Positions 52,513 to 61,456 of a stretch of 64,000 bases of DNA are shown piece after piece. The position numbers were made by a program, and so were the translations under genes. The first letter of the stretch is position 1, and each line of letters starts with the position of its first letter. Under the pieces are notes generated by a model, which ran no database searches, had not been told where the DNA came from, and saw only the letters and a list, made by a program, of their open reading frames with translations. The stretch comes from Polyangium fumosum (lineage in GTDB: Bacteria > Myxococcota_A > Polyangia > Polyangiales > Polyangiaceae): the NCBI RefSeq assembly GCF_005144585.1, contig NZ_SSMQ01000038.1, forward strand, positions 51,389-115,388. The letters run 5' to 3'.

Positions 52513-53868
52513 ATGAAGATCGAGCGGATCGAGCTCTATTACGTCAAGATCCCGCTCTCCGGCGACCGGCCGGGGTTCTTCGACGATCGGGTCGTCTTCG
52601 AACCGAACTGGATCCCCGGCTACCACCAGATCGACCTGCGCTTGTACCTCCTGCGCCTCGTGACCGACGCGGGGATCGACGGCGTCGCGGCGATCCCCGC
52701 GATGGGCCGCGAGCGCGAGTCGCTCGGCGCCTTGCTCGGCGCCTACCTGCTCGGATTGAACCCGCTCGATATGCGGCTCGTGAACCAGCGCATCGAGGAG
52801 TTCTCGATCCTCGGCATGCGCAATGGATGGATCGACGCGGCGTTCTGGGATCTCGTCGGCAAGATTCGTCGTGAGCCCTTGTGGAAGGTCCTCGGCGGCG
52901 AGGGCGGCTTCGCCGTCCCGTACGCCTCGCTCGGCTCGAACCACGACCACGACCCGCGCCTCGTGGCCGAGCTCGTCACGGAGCGCCGCAACGAGGGGTT
53001 TGCCGGCGTCAAGATCCGCGTGAAGAGCGACGAGCTCGCGCGGATGGTCGACGTCGTCGCGGCCGCGCGCGAGGCGGCGGGGGATTCGATGGAGCTCATG
53101 GTCGACGCCAATCTCGGCTGGCCTACGGAGCTCGTCGAAAAGAGCCCGCGCTGGGACGAGGATTTCGCCGCGCGCTTCGCCGAGGCGATCACGCCGTATC
53201 GGCCGTCGTGGCTCGAAGAGCCGCTCCACCGGGCCGATCACGAGGGGCTCGCGCGGCTCCGCGCGCGCTCGAAGATCCCGATCGCGGGCGGCGAGGTCAC
53301 GCCCTCGTGGCGTGAATTCCGGTCGATGCTCGACGCCGGGAGCCTCGACATCTACCAGCCCGACGCGGTGCTCGCGGGCGGCACGTATGCGGGCGGCGTG
53401 AGCGTCGTCCGCTGGCTCGTGCGCGAGATCCGCCGGCGCAACGCCGCGCGTGGGCCGGAGACGCGGCCGCTCCGATATTCCCCGCATACGTGGACGAACG
53501 GCCTCGGCTTCGCGGTGAACCTCCACCTCTTTGGCCTGCTCCCGCAGGCGGAGCGAGGCCTCCTCGAGTTGCCGCACGACCTCCACTGGCAGATGCCGCA
53601 ATGGGCGCGGTTCCTTCGTAATGGCTTCGCGCGGGACGCCGAGGGCCGCATCCGGATCCCGGACGAGCCGGGGCTCGGCGTCGAGATCGACTGGGAGGTG
53701 ATCGCGCGCTTCGGCAAGCGGATCGACGTCGTCACGAAAGCGAGCCTCGCGGCCTGGACCGTGCTCGATCACGGCTGGCGCGAGGCGGTGTATCTGCGCA
53801 ACAAGAAACGCGAGGTCGAGGACCGCAGCGCGCTCGCCGAGTTCGAGCTTCCCGAGCCGCCCTTCTGA
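52513..53868 (+). CDS. Enolase-superfamily enzyme (mandelate racemase/muconate type)
   Basis: A 451-residue enzyme of the enolase superfamily. Metal ligands Asp198 (VDANLGW), Glu235/Glu236 (WLEEPL) and Glu261 (AGGEVT) are spaced as usual; the catalytic-lysine region is GVKIRVK (Lys167, Lys171), and His325 (YSPHTW) lies near the C-terminal strand. These residues fit an acid-sugar dehydratase or a related racemase that removes a proton next to a carboxylate; the substrate is not deducible. The ATG at 52513 follows GGCAGGAGCC. The tail after residue 400 is longer than usual. It lies 25 bp upstream of the GH9 gene; joint sugar metabolism is possible but unproven. Confidence 0.85.
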   Translation: MKIERIELYYVKIPLSGDRPGFFDDRVVFEPNWIPGYHQIDLRLYLLRLVTDAGIDGVAAIPAMGRERESLGALLGAYLLGLNPLDMRLVNQRIEEFSILGMRNGWIDAAFWDLVGKIRREPLWKVLGGEGGFAVPYASLGSNHDHDPRLVAELVTERRNEGFAGVKIRVKSDELARMVDVVAAAREAAGDSMELMVDANLGWPTELVEKSPRWDEDFAARFAEAITPYRPSWLEEPLHRADHEGLARLRARSKIPIAGGEVTPSWREFRSMLDAGSLDIYQPDAVLAGGTYAGGVSVVRWLVREIRRRNAARGPETRPLRYSPHTWTNGLGFAVNLHLFGLLPQAERGLLELPHDLHWQMPQWARFLRNGFARDAEGRIRIPDEPGLGVEIDWEVIARFGKRIDVVTKASLAAWTVLDHGWREAVYLRNKKREVEDRSALAEFELPEPPF

Positions 53869-53893
53869 GGTAGCATCGCGCGCGGAGGTCTTC

Positions 53894-56128
53894 ATGAGAC
53901 GTTTGCTCTTGGCTTCGATTCCCGCGCTTTCCCTCACCGTGCTCGCCGCCTGCGACAGCGGCGAGACCTCGAATACGTCGGCAAACACCGGCGGCGGAGG
54001 CGCGGGCGCCACCGGCGGCATGGGCAGCACCGGCGGCAGCGGCGGCATGGGCAGCACCGGCGGGCCCGGCGGCAGCGGCGGCATCGGTGGGTCCGGTGGC
54101 GACGGTGGGATCGGCGGTTCCGGCGGCATCGGTGGTTCCGGTGGGTCCGGCGGCATCGGTGGCGCGGGCGGCAACGGTGGAATGGGCGGCTCCGGCGGCG
54201 CGGGGGGAATCGGCGGCTCCGGCGGGATGGGCGGCTCCGGTGGCTCCGGCGGCGACGGCGGCAGCGGCGGTGGAATGCCCCCGGTGAAGCCGCCCGTGAG
54301 CCCCTACATCGTCGTCGATCAATTCGGCTACTTGCCGGCTGGGCAGAAAGTTGCGGTCGTCCGGGATCCTCAAAATGGATTCGACGCCGCGGAGTCGTTC
54401 TCGCCCGGGGGCACGTACGCGCTCGTGAACGCGCAGACGGGCGCGCAGGTCCTCACGGGCGCCCCGGCGGCGTGGAAGAATGGAATGGTCGACGCCTCCT
54501 CGGGGGATCGGGCCTGGCATTTCGATTTCTCGTCCGTGCAGGCCACGGGCACCTATTACGTGCACGACACGGGCAACGACCGGCGCTCCCACGAGTTCCG
54601 GATCGCGACGAACGTCTACCGGGACGTGCTGAAGGCCGCGGTGCGCACGTTCTTCTACCAGCGCGCCGGGGTCGCGAAGTCGGCAGCGCACGCGGGCGCG
54701 GGCTGGGCCGACGGCGCGAGCCACGTGGGCCCGGGGCAGGACAAGAACGCCCGGCGTTACAATGCGCCGAACGACGCGTCGACGGAGCGGGATCTCTCCG
54801 GCGGCTGGTACGACGCGGGTGATTACAACAAGTACACGAACTGGCACGCGCGGTACGTGACGAGCCTGCTCATGGCCTACGACGAGTCGAAGGCCGCGTT
54901 CGCCGACGATTACGGCATCCCCGAGTCGGGCAACGGCGTCCCCGACGTGGTGGACGAGGCGAAGTTCGGCATGGACTGGCTCATCAAGATGCAAAACGCG
55001 AACGGCTCCGTGCTGAGCATCGTGGGCCTCGCGCACGCGAGCCCGCCCTCCGCGGCGACGGAGCCGAGCCGGTACGGCCTCGCGAGCACCTCGGCCACGC
55101 TGAGCGCGGCCGCGGCCTTCGCGTATGGCTCGATCGTCTTCCGCTCGCTCGGCGGCGCGTTCACGGCCTACGCCGACGACCTCGTCGCGCGGGCCGAGAA
55201 TGCCTGGACCTGGGCGAACGCGAACCCGAGCGTGACGTTCTCCAACAACGACGGCTCGAACGGCTCGCAGGGCCTCGGCGCGGGGCAACAGGAGACGGAC
55301 GATTACGGACGGCTGAGCAAGAAGATCGAGGCCGCCGCGTACCTCTTCCACGCGACCGGCAAGGCGACCTACCGCCAGTTCTTCGATTCGAATTACGCGC
55401 AGATCCACCTGCTCCAGTGGAACTTCGCCTACCCGTTCGAGGCCGAGCAGCAGGACGCGCTGCTTTATTACACGAAGGTGCAGGGCGCCACGCAGGCCGT
55501 CGTGACCGCCATCCGGAACGCCTACAACGGCGCGATGAACGGAGCCGAAAACTTCGCGGCGATCAACGGCGAGGCCGACCCGTACCGCGCGTACCTGAAG
55601 GACTACGTGTGGGGCAGCAACGGGACGAAGTCGCACCAGGGCAACATGTACCAGGACATCCTCGTCTACGGGCTCGACCCCGCGAAGAACACGGCCGCGG
55701 AGCGGGCGGCGGCGCGCTACATCCATTACATCCACGGCACGAACCCGCTCGGGCTCGTGTACCTCTCGAACATGGGCGCCGTCGGCGCAGAACATAGCGC
55801 GAACGAGTTCTACCATTCGTGGTTCACGCACGGAAACGCGCAATGGGATCGCGTGGGCGTGTCGACGTACGGGCCGGCGCCGGGCTTCGTGGTGGGCGGC
55901 CCGAACCCGAGCTACGACTGGGATGGATGCTGCCCGAACAACTGCGGCAGCGCCCAGAACAACGCCGTCTGCTCGTCGGAGTCGGTCACGCCGCCGAAGG
56001 GGCAACCGGCGCAGAAGTCGTACAAGGACTTCAACACGAGCTGGCCGCTGAACTCGTGGTCCGTCACCGAGAACTCGAACGGCTACCAGGTGGCGTACAT
56101 CCGGCTGCTGTCCAAGTTCGTGAAGTGA
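53894..56128 (+). CDS. Glycoside hydrolase family 9 endoglucanase, lipoprotein
   Basis: A 744-residue enzyme. The signal peptide ends at TVLAAC (Cys20), so it is membrane-anchored. Residues about 32-130 are a Gly/Ser-rich linker (GGSGG, GGIGGSGG units). A CelD-N-like Ig domain (VDQFGYLPAGQKVAVV, FSPGGTYALVN) comes next, and then the GH9 (alpha/alpha)6 barrel. GGWYDAGDYNKYTNW gives the catalytic-base aspartates Asp307 and Asp310, and SVTENSNGYQVAYI gives the acid Glu726. Cysteine-rich WDGCCPNNCGSAQNN precedes the end. GH9 enzymes cleave beta-1,4-glucans, mainly cellulose. A tethered cellulase is fitting for cellulose-degrading Polyangiales. Confidence 0.92.
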   Translation: MRRLLLASIPALSLTVLAACDSGETSNTSANTGGGGAGATGGMGSTGGSGGMGSTGGPGGSGGIGGSGGDGGIGGSGGIGGSGGSGGIGGAGGNGGMGGSGGAGGIGGSGGMGGSGGSGGDGGSGGGMPPVKPPVSPYIVVDQFGYLPAGQKVAVVRDPQNGFDAAESFSPGGTYALVNAQTGAQVLTGAPAAWKNGMVDASSGDRAWHFDFSSVQATGTYYVHDTGNDRRSHEFRIATNVYRDVLKAAVRTFFYQRAGVAKSAAHAGAGWADGASHVGPGQDKNARRYNAPNDASTERDLSGGWYDAGDYNKYTNWHARYVTSLLMAYDESKAAFADDYGIPESGNGVPDVVDEAKFGMDWLIKMQNANGSVLSIVGLAHASPPSAATEPSRYGLASTSATLSAAAAFAYGSIVFRSLGGAFTAYADDLVARAENAWTWANANPSVTFSNNDGSNGSQGLGAGQQETDDYGRLSKKIEAAAYLFHATGKATYRQFFDSNYAQIHLLQWNFAYPFEAEQQDALLYYTKVQGATQAVVTAIRNAYNGAMNGAENFAAINGEADPYRAYLKDYVWGSNGTKSHQGNMYQDILVYGLDPAKNTAAERAAARYIHYIHGTNPLGLVYLSNMGAVGAEHSANEFYHSWFTHGNAQWDRVGVSTYGPAPGFVVGGPNPSYDWDGCCPNNCGSAQNNAVCSSESVTPPKGQPAQKSYKDFNTSWPLNSWSVTENSNGYQVAYIRLLSKFVK

Positions 56129-56178
56129 TCCTCGCCTCTTGACGTCTCCCGCCCCCCGCGCGACGACGATCGCCGCAC

Positions 56179-56592
56179 ATGCGATCCGTCACCGAATACC
56201 TCTGGTACGAGACCAAGCAAAGGCGCGAGCTCATCAACATCACCGATCGCGTCGAGACGATCGTCTCCGGCAGCCGCATCGCCGAGGGCATGGTCCTCGT
56301 CAGCGCGATGCACATCACGGCCGGCGTCTTCGTGAACGATCACGAGCCCGGGCTCTGGGAGGACATCTGGTCGTGGCTGCAAACGCTCGCCCCGGCCGGC
56401 CCCGATTACAAGCACCACCGGACCGGCGAGGACAACGGCGACGCGCACCTCAAGTCGATCCTCGTCCACCACCAGGTGATCGTCCCCATCACGAAAGGAA
56501 AACTCGACCTCGGCCCCTGGCAGCAGATCTTTTACGCCGAGTTCGACGGCCAGCGTCGCAAGCGCCTGGTGGTCAAGGCCATGGGGGAATGA
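56179..56592 (+). CDS. UPF0047/YjbQ family protein
   Basis: A 137-residue protein. Conserved segments are [76 protein letters not shown] and [22 protein letters not shown] (in pieces), which are those of the YjbQ family. Some members have thiamin-phosphate-synthase activity when over-made; the role in the cell is not clear. The several histidines could bind metal. The next gene starts 1 bp after the stop. Confidence 0.88.
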   Translation: MRSVTEYLWYETKQRRELINITDRVETIVSGSRIAEGMVLVSAMHITAGVFVNDHEPGLWEDIWSWLQTLAPAGPDYKHHRTGEDNGDAHLKSILVHHQVIVPITKGKLDLGPWQQIFYAEFDGQRRKRLVVKAMGE

Positions 56593-56593
56593 C

Positions 56594-57184
56594 GTGACCG
56601 AGGGGACGAGGCGCCTCTTCATTGCCGTCGACCCTGGCGAGGCCTGCCACGCGCGCATCACCGGAGCCGTCGGCCAGGCGCGCGCGCACGCCCCGCGGGC
56701 GCGCTGGGTGCGGCCGGAGGGCATCCACGTGACGCTCGTCTTCCTCGGCGCGGTGGACGCATCCCTCGTCCCCGCGGTCGTGGCGAAGATGGAAGACGTC
56801 GCGGGCCGGCACGCGCCGCTCACGCTGCGATTCGAGGGCGCCGGCTGTTTCGGCGGGCGAAAGCCGCGGGTTTTGTGGATCTCCGTCGCGGGGGACGTGC
56901 CGGCGCTCGGGCTCGTGCAAAAGGAGCTCTCGGAGGCGCTCACGGAGGTCGGGTACGTCCCCGAGGAGCGCCTCTTTTCGCCGCACCTCACCCTGGCGCG
57001 CGCCGGCTTCGGCGGCACGGACGCGGGGCTCTGGGCGGCGGCGCGCTCGCTCGCGGCCGAGTCGTTCGGCGAGGTGGAGGTGCGGGAGCTCGTGCTGTAC
57101 GAGAGCGTGCTTTCGGCGGCCGGCGCGCATTACGAGGCCGTCGCGCGATTGCCCCTCGGCGGGCTGCCTGCGCCGCTCCATTGA
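56594..57184 (+). CDS. thpR: RNA 2',3'-cyclic phosphodiesterase
   Basis: A 196-residue 2H-phosphoesterase (formerly 2'-5' RNA ligase LigT). The two H-x-T-x motifs, HVTL (His45) and HLTL (His131), lie at the normal spacing of 86 residues. The N-terminus MTEGTRRLFIAVDPGEACHARI fits ThpR. The start is a GTG at 56594, immediately after the yjbQ stop, so the two are cotranscribed. Confidence 0.9.
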   Translation: MTEGTRRLFIAVDPGEACHARITGAVGQARAHAPRARWVRPEGIHVTLVFLGAVDASLVPAVVAKMEDVAGRHAPLTLRFEGAGCFGGRKPRVLWISVAGDVPALGLVQKELSEALTEVGYVPEERLFSPHLTLARAGFGGTDAGLWAAARSLAAESFGEVEVRELVLYESVLSAAGAHYEAVARLPLGGLPAPLH

Positions 57185-57247
57185 CCTCGTCCTCCACGAG
57201 GACAGGTTGCAGGGAGAGAGGGCCAGCGCTGCTGGTGGCACGCCGCC

Positions 57248-60200
57248 ATGACGGATCGGAAAAACGACCCGCCGTCGTCGAAATCGAAAAGGTGCCTTTG
57301 GGACGTCCTGTCCCGCTACGGTGTCGCCGTCGCCGTGACGGCGGGGACCGTGGCGCTCTGCCTGAGCTTGCAGGCCGTCATCGACACGCCTGCGCTCCTG
57401 CTCCTGCTCGTCCTCGCGGTGGCCGTCGCGGCGCACGGCGGCTTTGGCCCCGGGCTCGCCGCGACGGGAATGGCAGCCCTCGCCGGCATGCTCCTCCTCC
57501 GGCCGCTCGAAGGCCTCGCCGTCGCTTTGTTCGTCGCGGTCGGCCTCGTGCTCAGCACCCTCGGCGAATGCATCCACCGTTCCCTCGCGGCGACCCGCCG
57601 CGGGAACGCCGTCCTCGAGCGTCGGATCCAGGAACGCACGGCCGAGCTCGAATCCCTGTTCTTGCACGCGCCGGTGGGCTTCGCCTTTTTTGATCGGGAG
57701 GGTCGGTTTCTCCGCGTCAACGAGTGGCTCGCCGCGATCAATGGCCTGCCCGTCGAGGCCCACCTTGGCCGCCCCCCGCACGAGGTCCTGCCCCACATCA
57801 CCGTCACCACGGCGCTGCGCGATGTCTTTCAGACGGGCGAGCCGATCGCGCACCTGGAGATCAGCGGCGAGACCCCGGCCCGGCCTGGCGAAACCAGGCA
57901 TTGGATGGACGCGATCTTCCCGGTGCATGGGCCCGAGGGGACGGTCACCTCGGTCGGCGCCGTCATCCTGGAGGTCACCGAAATGAAGCGGGCCACCGAG
58001 CAGGCGCGGGCGCGGGCGCGCCAGCAGGCGGCCGTGGCCGCGCTCGGGCACATGGCGCTCGTGGAGAAGGACGTCCAGCGCATCATGAATCGTGCCGTCG
58101 AGCTCGTCGCCGAGACGCTCGAAATCGAGCTGTGCAAGGTCCTGGAATTGATACCCGGGGGGCAGCGGCTCCTGCTCCGCGCCGGCGTGGGGTGGGCGAC
58201 GGGCCTCGTCGGGCACGCCACGGTCGGGGCCGACGATCAGTCCCAGGCAGGATATACGCTGCGATCGAACGTGCCCGTGATCGTGGAGGACCTCAGGACC
58301 GAGCCGCGCTTCCACGGTCCTCCGCTCTTGCACGATCACGGCGTCGTCAGCGGGATGAGCGTGACGATCGCCGGCGAGCAAGATCGACCTTATGGCGTGC
58401 TCGGCGCGCACACGCGGCGAAAGCGGTTGTTCACCCGCGACGACATCACCTTCCTCGAATCCATCGCGATCCTCCTGGCGGCCTCGCTGCGGCAAAGGCA
58501 GGTCGAGCGGGCCCTGCGCGAGGGCGAGGAGCGGTATCGCCTGCTCGTCGAGGGCGTGCGTGATTACGCGATTTACATGCTCGACCCCGAAGGCCACGTG
58601 CAGAGCTGGAATGCCGGCGCGGAGCGGCTCAAGGGATACACGGCCGCGGAGGTCATCGGCCGGCATTTCTCCCAGTTCTACCCCGCCGAGGACGTCGCCC
58701 AGGGCAAACCGGAGCGCTCGCTCATCCTGGCGGCGAGGCACGGGCGTTTCGAGGAGGAGGGGTTTCACGTTCGCAAGGACGGCTCGCGCTTCTGGGCGAA
58801 CGTCGTGCTGACGGCCCTCTGGGACGAGACCGGCGCCCTCCGCGGATTCTCCAACATGACGCGCGACGTGACCGAACGAAAACAGGCCATCGAGGCGGCG
58901 CGGAACGCCGCGGCGCGCCTCCGGGCCATCGTGGACACCGCCGTCGACGGGCTCATCACCATCGACGACCACGGCACGATCGAGACCACGAATCCCGCGG
59001 CCGAACGAATGCTCGGCTACGGCACGAACGAGCTCGTCGGCCGGAACGTCAAGACGATCATGCCCGAGCCCTACCGGAGCGGGCACGACACGTACCTCGC
59101 GAATTACCTGCGCACGGGCGTACGAAAGATCATCGGCATTGGGCGCAAGGTGCGCGGGCGACGCAAGGACGGCTCGGAGTTCCCCCTGGAGCTCGCCGTC
59201 AGCGAGTTTTTCGTGGGCGAGCGGAGGCTCTTCGCGGGGATCATCCGCGACATCACGGAGCGGGCGGCGGCGGAGGCGGAGCGCGAATCGCTGCTCGGGA
59301 GCGAGCGGGCCGCGCGGAGCGAGGCCGAGCGGGCCAACCGCATGAAGGACGAATTTCTGGCCACGATGTCGCACGAGCTCCGCACGCCGCTCACCCCCAT
59401 CCTCGGCTGGATCGAGCTGCTCCGCACCTCGCAGCAGGCGCCGCAGAACCTGGAAAAGGGTTTGTCGGTCATCGAGCGCAACGCGCGCCTGCAATTGCAG
59501 CTCATCTCGGACCTGCTCGACGTGAGCCGGATCGTCTCCGGCAAGCTGCGCCTCCACGTGCAGCGCGTCGATCTGCCGAAGGTGATCGACGCGGCCATCG
59601 AGTCCGTCCGTCACGCCGCGGAGGTGAAGGGCATCGCGATTCGAGCCGCGTACGAGCCGGCGGACACGACCGTGATGGGCGACCCGGATCGCCTGCAGCA
59701 GGTCGTGTGGAACCTGGTCGCGAACGCGATCAAATTCACGCCCAAGAAGGGCCGCGTGGACATCCGGTTATCCCGGACGAACGCCTATTTCCGGCTCGCG
59801 GTCACGGATACGGGACAGGGAATCGCGCCGGAGTTTCTGCCGCTCCTCTTTGATCGTTTCCGGCAAGCCGACTCATCCACGTCACGCCGCCATGGCGGGC
59901 TCGGCCTCGGGCTTTCCATCGTGAAGCACCTGGTCGAGCTTCACGGCGGGTGCGTGCACGCGGAGAGCGCGGGGCTCGGAAAAGGCGCGACGTTCGTGGT
60001 CGACCTCCCGACGATGCCCGCGGTCGCCCCCGGTCCCGAGCACGACACGCTCCCGCTGCTCTGGTCGAACCTCTCCCGCGCGCCCGTCGCCGATACGACG
60101 AGCCTCGAAGGCATTCGTGTCCTCGTCGTGGACGACGAGCCGGACGCGCGGGAGCTCGTCGAGCGATTGCTGGAGGATCGCCGGGCGAAGGTCATCACGG

Positions 60201-60502
60201 CGGCCTCGGCCTTCGAGGCCCTCGATCTGCTGAACAACCCGGAGAACGAGCCGGACGTGATGGTGAGCGACCTCGGAATGCCCGGGATGGATGGATTCGC
60301 GCTCATTCGAGAGGTGCGCGCGCGTGGCGCCGCGGGGCTCGGCGACCTGCCCGCCGTCGCCGTGACGGCCTTCGCGCGCCCCGAGGACAAGGCCCGCTCG
60401 CTCGAAGCCGGCTACGACGCGCACGTGACGAAGCCGATCGATCCGCTCGGATTCGTGGCGACGGTCGCGCAAGTGACGCGGCGCAAACGGGCGGTGTCGT
60501 AG
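57248..60502 (+). CDS. Hybrid sensor histidine kinase
   Basis: A 1,084-residue protein. An N-terminal DUF4118-like membrane unit (VAVTAGTVALCLSLQ, LLLLLVLAVAVAAHGGFGPGLAATGMAALAGMLLL, and a fourth helix to about residue 105) is followed by PAS (about 130-240), GAF (about 255-410), PAS (about 415-540) and a further PAS (about 555-675). HisKA with His709 (ATMSHELRTPL) follows, then HATPase_c (NLVANAIKFTP, DTGQGIAPE, GLGLGLSIVKHLVELHGG), and finally a REC domain with Asp1008 (VSDLGMPGMDGF). It is a full phosphorelay input with its own receiver. No output regulator is beside it, so a histidine phosphotransferase elsewhere must act. ATG at 57248. Confidence 0.95.
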   Translation: MTDRKNDPPSSKSKRCLWDVLSRYGVAVAVTAGTVALCLSLQAVIDTPALLLLLVLAVAVAAHGGFGPGLAATGMAALAGMLLLRPLEGLAVALFVAVGLVLSTLGECIHRSLAATRRGNAVLERRIQERTAELESLFLHAPVGFAFFDREGRFLRVNEWLAAINGLPVEAHLGRPPHEVLPHITVTTALRDVFQTGEPIAHLEISGETPARPGETRHWMDAIFPVHGPEGTVTSVGAVILEVTEMKRATEQARARARQQAAVAALGHMALVEKDVQRIMNRAVELVAETLEIELCKVLELIPGGQRLLLRAGVGWATGLVGHATVGADDQSQAGYTLRSNVPVIVEDLRTEPRFHGPPLLHDHGVVSGMSVTIAGEQDRPYGVLGAHTRRKRLFTRDDITFLESIAILLAASLRQRQVERALREGEERYRLLVEGVRDYAIYMLDPEGHVQSWNAGAERLKGYTAAEVIGRHFSQFYPAEDVAQGKPERSLILAARHGRFEEEGFHVRKDGSRFWANVVLTALWDETGALRGFSNMTRDVTERKQAIEAARNAAARLRAIVDTAVDGLITIDDHGTIETTNPAAERMLGYGTNELVGRNVKTIMPEPYRSGHDTYLANYLRTGVRKIIGIGRKVRGRRKDGSEFPLELAVSEFFVGERRLFAGIIRDITERAAAEAERESLLGSERAARSEAERANRMKDEFLATMSHELRTPLTPILGWIELLRTSQQAPQNLEKGLSVIERNARLQLQLISDLLDVSRIVSGKLRLHVQRVDLPKVIDAAIESVRHAAEVKGIAIRAAYEPADTTVMGDPDRLQQVVWNLVANAIKFTPKKGRVDIRLSRTNAYFRLAVTDTGQGIAPEFLPLLFDRFRQADSSTSRRHGGLGLGLSIVKHLVELHGGCVHAESAGLGKGATFVVDLPTMPAVAPGPEHDTLPLLWSNLSRAPVADTTSLEGIRVLVVDDEPDARELVERLLEDRRAKVITAASAFEALDLLNNPENEPDVMVSDLGMPGMDGFALIREVRARGAAGLGDLPAVAVTAFARPEDKARSLEAGYDAHVTKPIDPLGFVATVAQVTRRKRAVS

Positions 60503-60529
60503 CGTCGACGTGGTCGCTACGGCGTGGGC

Positions 60530-61423
60530 CTATTCGTCGACGACGCGGATCGGGATCCAGTCGAATTCGGTGACGCCGGCGCCCTGGAAGATGCGCCAGA
60601 CCTTGGGGGTGACGAGGAACCAGGGGTACGGGAAGAGAGCGTCGCTCACGTCGCCGTTGAACCTCGGCTCGCCGAACCATTCCCAGGTGAGGTTGACATC
60701 CTGCATGTCGGCGAGGTCCACGGCGCGGTAGACGAGCCGGGTGGGCTGCTCGGCCGTGCCGGTCACGCCGCTTCGCCCGCACACGCAATGCTTGTGTCGG
60801 ATGATGCCGGTCGAGCGAGGCGACATGGGAGGCAGGGTCTTCGCTGCGCATAATTGCCTCCAGGGAAGCTGGAGGCGCACCTGATTCTCGAACGCGGCGA
60901 AGACGCCCCGAAACGAGAGCCCCGTGATGCCGCTCGACGCGAGCTGCCCTGCCAACCGCTCCTCGACGATCAGGTCCCTGTAGGGCGTGGATGCGGCGCG
61001 GCGCCCCTCCAGCGCGCTCAGCTCCTCGCCATCGATGAGCAGCGCGGAGGTCTGCCGCGCGCCGGCTCCGCAGACCTTGCAGGCCCCCGTGACGTCGTAC
61101 TTCGTACCCATCCGGGGGCCGCCGAATACCCGTAGTTGGGGTATCGGATCGATGAGGAGCAGGGGAGCAGTTTCCAGCTCGGCGCCGGTGAAGCGGTCCT
61201 TTCTGAACTCGAGCCATTCGATCCCGTGGGTCTGCAAAAGACCCATCAATTTGTGCAATCGTGCATCCGTGGCATCGAGCGTGACCCAGACGGGCAACTG
61301 TTGCAGCACGGGCTCTTCGGCGATGCTCGCGGTATCGGGACCGCAGCCTGTCGATTCAAGAATCGTATGCGGTCCACCCGGGAGTTCGCTGCCATCGAAT
61401 CGAATACGGACCTCGGTTCTCAT
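60530..61423 (-). CDS. Sit-type double-CXXCG immunity protein
   Basis: A 297-residue protein like the SitI5/SitI6 family of myxobacterial immunity proteins. The first motif, ACKVCGAGAR, is a proper CxxCG. The second is CVCG, with one residue less than the family pattern, confirmed in the nucleotide sequence (TGCGTGTGCGGG). LTWEWFGEPRFNGDVSDALF and PYPWFLVTPKVW are likewise typical. No signal peptide is present, so it acts in the cytosol. It lies 33 bp downstream of the toxin gene on the same strand. ATG at 61423. Confidence 0.85.
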   Translation of the reverse strand: MRTEVRIRFDGSELPGGPHTILESTGCGPDTASIAEEPVLQQLPVWVTLDATDARLHKLMGLLQTHGIEWLEFRKDRFTGAELETAPLLLIDPIPQLRVFGGPRMGTKYDVTGACKVCGAGARQTSALLIDGEELSALEGRRAASTPYRDLIVEERLAGQLASSGITGLSFRGVFAAFENQVRLQLPWRQLCAAKTLPPMSPRSTGIIRHKHCVCGRSGVTGTAEQPTRLVYRAVDLADMQDVNLTWEWFGEPRFNGDVSDALFPYPWFLVTPKVWRIFQGAGVTEFDWIPIRVVDE

Positions 61424-61456
61424 GATCTAGGTTGCTCCACAGGAAGTTCGACGTCT

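Noticed and set aside
56573..59614. 1,013-codon minus-strand frame opposite thpR and the hybrid kinase
   Set aside because: The plus strand encodes clear ThpR, PAS, GAF and kinase motifs. The antisense has none and its length only reflects codon bias.
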